Shown here: one piece after another, positions 59,296 to 64,000 of the stretch
How positions within the stretch are numbered: position 1 is the first letter of the stretch
Layout: each line of letters begins with the position of its first letter
Translations under genes and position numbers: made by a program
Notes under the pieces: model-generated
The model's database searches: none
The model's input: only the letters and a program-made list of their open reading frames with translations
What the model was told of the DNA's origin: nothing
Origin: Nanohaloarchaea archaeon SW_7_43_1
Lineage (GTDB): Archaea; Nanohalarchaeota; Nanosalinia; Nanosalinales; Nanosalinaceae
Direction: 5' to 3'
NCBI GenBank assembly: GCA_003009795.1
Contig: PXPE01000001.1
Span: forward strand, 818,739 to 882,738
DNA length: 64,000 nucleotides

Positions 59296-60726
59296 TTATG
59301 AGTCTTTGAAAAGCTCCGTATTAAAAATTGCGAGCACCGGAAGCATCTCAAGTCTTCCAGCCAACATCACCACAATCCACAGAATTTTTGTAGCAGGTTC
59401 AAGAGCCATCATACTTTGCTGCATGTAAACCGGACCCATATTACCGGCAGCAGAGACCGTACCCGACAACCCAGCCATCAATCCAACATCCTCAACGAAA
59501 ATAACTACAAGTGTTGAAATAAATACTACTGAAACCCACGTGAAAAATAGTACAGATATAGTCCGGACAGCAGAATCCTCCAAAAGCTCCCCATCAATTT
59601 TAACCTCATTAATAGCAGACTCAGGTAAACTGAAGGCACGGAGCCGGGTTTTAAGAAGTTCAATCATGGTTTTCAATCTGAAGATTTTCCATCCTCCAGC
59701 AGTTGAACCTAATGACCCACCAACAAACATCAAACCTATGAAAACAACCTGTAGAAGTATTGATAACGACATTATACCCATTGTCGAATAACCGGTAGAT
59801 GATATTACAGCAGCGGACTGGAAAAATCCATCAATCAGCGATCTCTGGAATCCGATCCCACTGAAAACAAGTTCTAAAGCCGTCATAGCTCCAATAAGAG
59901 CGAAAATAAGTGCATACAAACGGAACTCTGAGCTCCTTATCATAGGTCCAAGATCGGATCTCAAGAACCGGTACAGAAGAACGAAGTTTATACCGCCGAT
60001 AAACATGAGCAGTATCGTCATCATTTGAATTGTGTTTCCATATGCAGCTAGACTTGATCCCTGAATCGAGAACCCTCCGGTTGATATACCTGAGAATGCA
60101 TGTAGAAACGAATCAAAGACCGGCATGCCAAGACCAATGTAGACAGCAACAAATACCGCTGTCAGAAAACCATAAACTCTCCAAAGGTCTATTATCGATT
60201 TCTCAAGAGATGGGCGAATAGACCCCGAATCGGTTTTGTGAGCTTCTGCAGAGTAAAGCCTTCTGGCTACACCCCCTGACTCTCTAATAACCGCTATAAA
60301 GAAAGTCAGGATACCAAGACCTCCTAACCACTGCATGAAAGACCTCCAGAAAAGAATAGAATGGGAAAGATTCTGGGGCTTAGAAAACATTGAAATCCCT
60401 GTAGTTGTCAGACCAGCTGTCGCCTCAAAAAGTGCATCAATAATACTTACGTCAAACACTAGGAATGGTATCGCCCCATAACATAGAGCCAGAAACCATC
60501 CAAGAACAGTTGAGAACATCGCCTCTTTTACGGAAGGTGATTCGCGTAAACCTATCCTCTCCAGTACAGCTCCTGTCGTAACACACATTATAGCTGAGAA
60601 GATAAAACCAGACAGCATAAAGAGACTTTCATCGTAGTAAAGGCCGACAAAGACAGGGGCTATGAGCAAGTAGCCAAATATCTGGAGAAAGCTTCCTATA
60701 AGCTGGAAAGATACCCTGGTTCTCAT
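59296..60726 (-). CDS. trkH: TrkH-type potassium-uptake membrane subunit
   Basis: This 476-residue protein has four repeats of the membrane-pore-membrane unit. Pore loops are visible as ATAGLTTTGISMF, SGISTGGFSI, SSTGYSTMG and SAAGNMGPVYM, matching the selectivity-filter glycines of TrkH/KtrB. It forms an operon with trkA (3-base gap). A minus-strand TATA-like TTTTTTATTC near 60747-60760 sits about 27 bases before the start. Confidence 0.94.
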   Translation of the reverse strand: MRTRVSFQLIGSFLQIFGYLLIAPVFVGLYYDESLFMLSGFIFSAIMCVTTGAVLERIGLRESPSVKEAMFSTVLGWFLALCYGAIPFLVFDVSIIDALFEATAGLTTTGISMFSKPQNLSHSILFWRSFMQWLGGLGILTFFIAVIRESGGVARRLYSAEAHKTDSGSIRPSLEKSIIDLWRVYGFLTAVFVAVYIGLGMPVFDSFLHAFSGISTGGFSIQGSSLAAYGNTIQMMTILLMFIGGINFVLLYRFLRSDLGPMIRSSEFRLYALIFALIGAMTALELVFSGIGFQRSLIDGFFQSAAVISSTGYSTMGIMSLSILLQVVFIGLMFVGGSLGSTAGGWKIFRLKTMIELLKTRLRAFSLPESAINEVKIDGELLEDSAVRTISVLFFTWVSVVFISTLVVIFVEDVGLMAGLSGTVSAAGNMGPVYMQQSMMALEPATKILWIVVMLAGRLEMLPVLAIFNTELFKDS

Positions 60727-60774
60727 GTAACCGGGTTGCCTATGATTGAATAAAAAATCTCGTAGAATGTGGAA

Positions 60775-60790
60775 CCGGTTTTAAAACTTG
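60775..60790 (+). promoter_or_regulatory. TATA box and leader for rps6e
   Basis: GGTTTTAAAACTTGG contains a palindromic TTTTAAAA and lies about 70 bases before ATG 60856. The transcript therefore has a leader of roughly 45 bases. Confidence 0.5.
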
Positions 60791-60841
60791 GACACGGTTA
60801 TGGTAATGCTCGGAACCCTGTCGGTTAACCATCAGGCGACT

Positions 60842-60848
60842 GAGGTGA
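60842..60848 (+). promoter_or_regulatory. Shine-Dalgarno sequence for rps6e
   Basis: GAGGTGA, the exact complement of the archaeal 16S 3' end, lies 7 bases before ATG 60856. It is the clearest ribosome-binding site in the window and contrasts with the leaderless neighbours. Confidence 0.7.
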
Positions 60849-60855
60849 CTAAATT

Positions 60856-61230
60856 ATGAAAATTACAGTTGGAGACTCAAACGGACAAACACATCAGATC
60901 GAGACAGAGGAAAAACCACAGCTATATGGAGACCAGATTGGGGAAGAATTCGACGGCGGCATCGTCGGTCTGGAAGGATACACACTAGAGATTACAGGAG
61001 GAACTGACAGACAGGGATTCCCTATGAGAGAATCCATCGAAGGCACAGAAAGACAGAGAATTCTACTTGAAAACGGTTCAGGGATTAGAGAGGACGAAGA
61101 CGGAGTCAGGAGAAGAAAATCTGTCCGAGGTAATACTGTAAGCGGAGAGATCGAACAATTGAACACCATTGTGATTGAAGAAGGCTCCAAATCAGTTGAT
61201 GAACTTCTAAATGAAGAAGACGAAGAATAA
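60856..61230 (+). CDS. rps6e: 30S ribosomal protein S6e
   Basis: This 124-residue protein matches the archaeal S6e core: GLEGYTLEITGGTDRQGFPM, RILLENGSGIRE, VRRRKSVRGNTVSGEIEQLNTIV. It lacks the long phosphorylated tail of eukaryotic S6, as expected, and ends in an acidic stretch. It is followed 6 bases later by the eIF2-gamma gene, a widespread archaeal pairing that points to joint control of translation. Confidence 0.95.
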   Translation: MKITVGDSNGQTHQIETEEKPQLYGDQIGEEFDGGIVGLEGYTLEITGGTDRQGFPMRESIEGTERQRILLENGSGIREDEDGVRRRKSVRGNTVSGEIEQLNTIVIEEGSKSVDELLNEEDEE

Positions 61231-61236
61231 ACTGTT

Positions 61237-62421
61237 ATGACAGAAGAAATACCAGAAGTCAACATAGGTCTTGTAGGTCACGTAGACCACGGAAAGACCA
61301 CGCTGACCAACGCTCTCACAGGTAAGTGGACTGACAAACATTCCGAAGAGTTGAAGAAAGGTATTACCATCAAGCTTGGATATGCAGATGTATCCTATTA
61401 TCAGGACGAAGACGGTTTCAATGTGGACGGGAAAGGTGAGCATGTTAGAACTATCTCACTTGTAGATTCTCCAGGCCACGAAACACTAATGGCTAATGTT
61501 CTCTCCGGAGCAGCTATAATGGATGGCGCCATTCTTCTTGTAGCAGCTGACGAGGAAGTACCACAACCCCAGACCCGAGAACATCTTGCAGCACTTGACA
61601 TAATCGGGATAGAAAACATTGTCGTTGTACAGAACAAGATTGACAAAGTCTCAAAAGAGGAGTCAAAAGAAAATTACCGTCAGATCAAAGAATTTCTGGA
61701 AGGGTCTGTAGCTGAAGATGCGCCAATAATACCTATCTCAGCACAGCAAGAAGTAAACATTGACGCACTCACCAAAACCGTAGAAGAAGAAATTCCGACA
61801 CCAGAAAGAGATACAGAATCAGAACCGAAAATGCTTATAGCAAGATCATTCGATATCAACAAGCCCGGCACCGATATAAACAAAATAAAGGGAAGTGTTT
61901 TAGGTGGAAGCCTGGTAAAAGGAAAGCTGAAGGAAGGAGAGAAAATAGAGATAAGACCCGGTGTGAGAGAAGACGGTAAATGGAACAGCGTTGAGACAGA
62001 AATAGAGACAATTCTCCACGGAGGAGAACCTGTAGAAGAAGGAACACCTGGAGGACTTCTCGCAGTTGAGACCTCACTCGATCCAGCGCTATCGAAATCA
62101 GATGGGTTAGCAGGAAACGTTTTAGGAAAGAAAGGAGAAGTACCGGAAACCACCAGCAAAGTTAAGATAGATGTAGAGCTTATGGAGGAACTCGTCGGCT
62201 CAGATGAAGGAGAGGAAATCGAAAACATAAAGAAGGGTGAGCCACTGATGATCAATGTTGGTACAGGAAAATCAGCCGGAGCCGTCACAGGTCTTGGAAA
62301 AACTGTTGAGATAGATCTTAAGATGCCGATCTGTGCCGAGGAAGGCGACCGTGTTGCACTTTCCCGGCAGATAGGCTCTCGTTGGCGGCTAATCGGACAC
62401 GGCAAGGTTACATCAACCTAA
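61237..62421 (+). CDS. eif2g: Translation initiation factor 2 gamma subunit, zinc knuckle lost
   Basis: This GTPase brings initiator tRNA to the small ribosomal subunit. The 394 residues contain G1 GHVDHGKTTL, G3 VDSPGHE, G4 QNKIDK, switch 1 around ELKKGITIKLGYAD, and domains II and III (PGTDINKIKGSVLGGSL). After IKLGYAD most archaeal homologues carry a Cys-x2-Cys zinc knuckle of about 25 residues. Here the segment reads VSYYQDEDGFNVDGKGEHVR, with no cysteine, so the knuckle has been replaced by an acidic loop. It is adjacent to rps6e, and the window also encodes its tRNA partner. Confidence 0.93.
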   Translation: MTEEIPEVNIGLVGHVDHGKTTLTNALTGKWTDKHSEELKKGITIKLGYADVSYYQDEDGFNVDGKGEHVRTISLVDSPGHETLMANVLSGAAIMDGAILLVAADEEVPQPQTREHLAALDIIGIENIVVVQNKIDKVSKEESKENYRQIKEFLEGSVAEDAPIIPISAQQEVNIDALTKTVEEEIPTPERDTESEPKMLIARSFDINKPGTDINKIKGSVLGGSLVKGKLKEGEKIEIRPGVREDGKWNSVETEIETILHGGEPVEEGTPGGLLAVETSLDPALSKSDGLAGNVLGKKGEVPETTSKVKIDVELMEELVGSDEGEEIENIKKGEPLMINVGTGKSAGAVTGLGKTVEIDLKMPICAEEGDRVALSRQIGSRWRLIGHGKVTST

Positions 62422-62433
62422 AACCTTCAAGCA

Positions 62434-62443
62434 GTCTTTTAAA
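62434..62443 (+). promoter_or_regulatory. TATA-like box for the MscS-C39 gene
   Basis: CTTTTAAACC lies about 60 bases before ATG 62498, predicting a leader of roughly 33 bases that includes the ATG at 62478. Confidence 0.4.
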
Positions 62444-62497
62444 CCGAGAACTCAAAATAAGACATTATAGAGGGGAAATGTTCTGGTACTAGATCTG

Positions 62498-63973
62498 ATG
62501 AACTCGGGGGATCCACTCGTAAGTGTGGGATTAGCACTTTTAGTACTGGTATTCGGTCATCTAGGAGTAAAAGTACTCAGCATGGCGGTTAGAAGATTCT
62601 GGACTCTCCGTGAGGAAGAACTTACACAGAAGGAAATAGAACAAAGAAATGAGGCTCTAAGATATTCAACTTATGCACTTGACGCCGGTATAATTATAGT
62701 AGCACTTCTATATCTCAACACAGGAGTAAAGACAGGAATAGTGCAGTCACTGATAGATTTTGTACCACAGATGATATCGGCCATTTTAATAGTGATACTC
62801 GGATTCTTGGCCATTAACATTACAACCAAAGCCGGCTCTGACTTCATCAAAAAGGTCGGAGTACATATGTATTTCCGGGAAATAGGGCTTTCGAAAAGCG
62901 CCTTAAAACTTTTCGCAGGAATTTTCAAGGCTTTCTTATACCTGCTTCTACTGCAGATATCCTTTACTCAGCTTGGAATAGGAACCGCATTTGTTGACGA
63001 ACTTATTAGGGCTTCTTCATGGGCAGCAGCATTCCTAATCGCAGGATTACTTTTCTACGGCTTCAAGGATTTATTCCAGAACTATGCATCAGGAATATAT
63101 CTGAAAAACTCCAGAGTCGCTAACCCTGGCGAAGAGATAGACCTTGACGGTGAGAAAGCAAAAATACGTAACGTATCACTTTTCAGCACTGTGATGGATA
63201 CACAATCAGGTCGAACAGTTCTATCGCCAAACAACAAACTCATGAAATCAAACATGTCCGTCAAAAGGACTCAGAGCGATATCGAAACTCTTGAAGACAT
63301 TAAAAACTACTTTATAGCTGAGAAACCTAAACTAGCCAGCGCAGCATCAGTTGTGATGGCCCTGGAAATATTTGGCTTCCGAGCCCAGCAGGAGGATATA
63401 GCAGATGAAAACAAAACGGACTCCCACGAAGATATCGGAGAAGCAGTGGAAAAACTGACAGATAACGAGGTCAAGACCGGTTTTATAGAGCATGATAACG
63501 TGACAGATCTCGGAGCCGAGCTAAAAACCTGGTTCAACGATAACGGCCTGGTAATTGCAGAGGTAAACAGAGAAAAACTTCTTTCAAACTCTGAAAGCTC
63601 CCATCAAGTTCTCTGCCTTGGTGTTGAAGAAAACGAGATACTGATCGCAGATCCTGCAGCCAAAGACGGAGGCGTATATTATGTGGATAAAGAAAAAATG
63701 TATGAAGCAATGAAAAATACCGGACAACCCGGTTATACTGTAATAGCACCTGAAGGAACGACGGCTTTCTGGAGGATCGAAAATGATCTCATCTACTCCG
63801 ACAGAAGCTATTATGATGAACTATCAAAGACCCTTGAATCACGTCTTACAAGGATAATGAGACAAGGAAGAGTTCTGAAAAACAGTATGCCGGAACCTGT
63901 CTCAGACTATATGGAAAAATGGGAAAAGGAAGGTGACGTGACACGCCTTTGGTCCCCTGAAGAGGAGGAATGA
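62498..63973 (+). CDS. MscS-like channel fused to a C39 peptidase-like domain
   Basis: The 491-residue protein has about five N-terminal helices, then an MscS beta domain (YLKNSRVANPGEEIDLDGEKAKI...TVLSPNNKLM). From about residue 265 a soluble domain follows the layout of C39-like (papain-fold) domains. The expected catalytic Cys position is Ala280 (LASAASVVMAL in place of CGPAS), while a late His (SHQVLCLGV, His369) and an Asp-Pro (IADPA) remain. The domain is therefore probably non-catalytic, perhaps a peptide or ligand sensor regulating the channel. The leader contains a four-codon frame (ATG at 62478, MFWY) before ATG 62498, preceded by GAGGGG. Confidence 0.72.
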   Translation: MNSGDPLVSVGLALLVLVFGHLGVKVLSMAVRRFWTLREEELTQKEIEQRNEALRYSTYALDAGIIIVALLYLNTGVKTGIVQSLIDFVPQMISAILIVILGFLAINITTKAGSDFIKKVGVHMYFREIGLSKSALKLFAGIFKAFLYLLLLQISFTQLGIGTAFVDELIRASSWAAAFLIAGLLFYGFKDLFQNYASGIYLKNSRVANPGEEIDLDGEKAKIRNVSLFSTVMDTQSGRTVLSPNNKLMKSNMSVKRTQSDIETLEDIKNYFIAEKPKLASAASVVMALEIFGFRAQQEDIADENKTDSHEDIGEAVEKLTDNEVKTGFIEHDNVTDLGAELKTWFNDNGLVIAEVNREKLLSNSESSHQVLCLGVEENEILIADPAAKDGGVYYVDKEKMYEAMKNTGQPGYTVIAPEGTTAFWRIENDLIYSDRSYYDELSKTLESRLTRIMRQGRVLKNSMPEPVSDYMEKWEKEGDVTRLWSPEEEE

Positions 63974-64000
63974 TAGCTATCCGGTTACTCACCATTTCTC

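Noticed and set aside
62478-62492. Four-codon upstream frame (MFWY) before the MscS-C39 gene
   Set aside because: Such a short frame could arise by chance; without conservation it cannot be called a regulatory uORF.
1-64000. CRISPR array, rRNA, insertion sequence or prophage
   Set aside because: No regularly spaced repeats, transposase motifs, rRNA segments or phage structural genes were seen; the only mobile signals are the LAGLIDADG genes and the intein.

Overview
The window looks like chromosomal DNA of a small-genome, salt-adapted DPANN archaeon, most likely a nanohaloarchaeon. The information-processing genes are archaeal: Hef, HerA, Lhr, TruD, Pth2, EndA, S6e, eIF2-gamma and the archaeal forms of PheRS, GlyRS and TrpRS. 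TATA boxes such as TTTAAA or TTTATA sit about 26-27 bases before many start codons, so much transcription appears leaderless. Proteins are rich in Asp and Glu, as in salt-in halophiles. Genes are packed tightly, with few gaps above 200 bases and no CRISPR array, rRNA or insertion sequence. The assignment to Nanohaloarchaeota is inferred from gene content and composition, not from a phylogeny.

Layout. 1-7000: end of an M50-type membrane protease, a HerA-like ATPase with a membrane partner, a Hef helicase-nuclease carrying a 532-residue intein, a short DUF460 protein and an archaeosortase. 7000-10600: pilin, coiled-coil proteins and the prepilin peptidase. 10800-15500: PEP synthase and small membrane proteins, one a membrane-anchored winged-helix regulator. 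15200-18700: envelope cluster of a membrane thioredoxin-fold protein, a GT2 glycosyltransferase and a GT-C (PMT-like) enzyme. 18700-23700: truD-pth2, an intron-containing tRNA-Val, HerA, NDK and PspC. 23700-31000: pheS-pheT, a SpoIIM-family protein, trpS, an enolase-superfamily epimerase and an M20 hydrolase. 31400-36000: GlyRS, an AN1-rhomboid protease, tRNA-splicing endonuclease and RNase HII. 36000-37400: an initiator tRNA gene with two introns flanked by two LAGLIDADG endonuclease genes, one broken. 37600-43600: HypA-like protein, tRNA-Lys, MscS, ThiF-like E1 and Lhr. 43650-51460: a MoxR/DUF58/VWA (BatA-like) cluster ending in an ICC-like phosphoesterase. 51460-57140: MFS transporter, a histone-fold protein with coiled-coil tail, an HTH regulator, a large surface protein and a PAP2 enzyme. 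57150-64000: photolyase homologue, TrkA-TrkH, rps6e-eIF2-gamma and an MscS channel fused to a C39-like domain.

The most unusual locus is 36076-37322. The initiator tRNA-Met contains two introns outside the canonical 37/38 site, leaving an 8-base middle exon. A one-motif LAGLIDADG gene lies 41 bases upstream. A two-motif LAGLIDADG gene, interrupted by one in-frame TAA, ends two bases after the tRNA. The second intron folds into a textbook bulge-helix-bulge that predicts the exact splice. With the D-arm intron in tRNA-Val, the nearby splicing endonuclease and the LAGLIDADG intein in Hef, the window suggests that mobile endonucleases and small introns are active in this lineage.

Other points to check are an MscS channel fused to a C39-like domain lacking its catalytic Cys, a photolyase homologue lacking residues that contact or reduce FAD, eIF2-gamma without its zinc knuckle, and a surface protein whose only signal-peptide-completing start codon is ATT.
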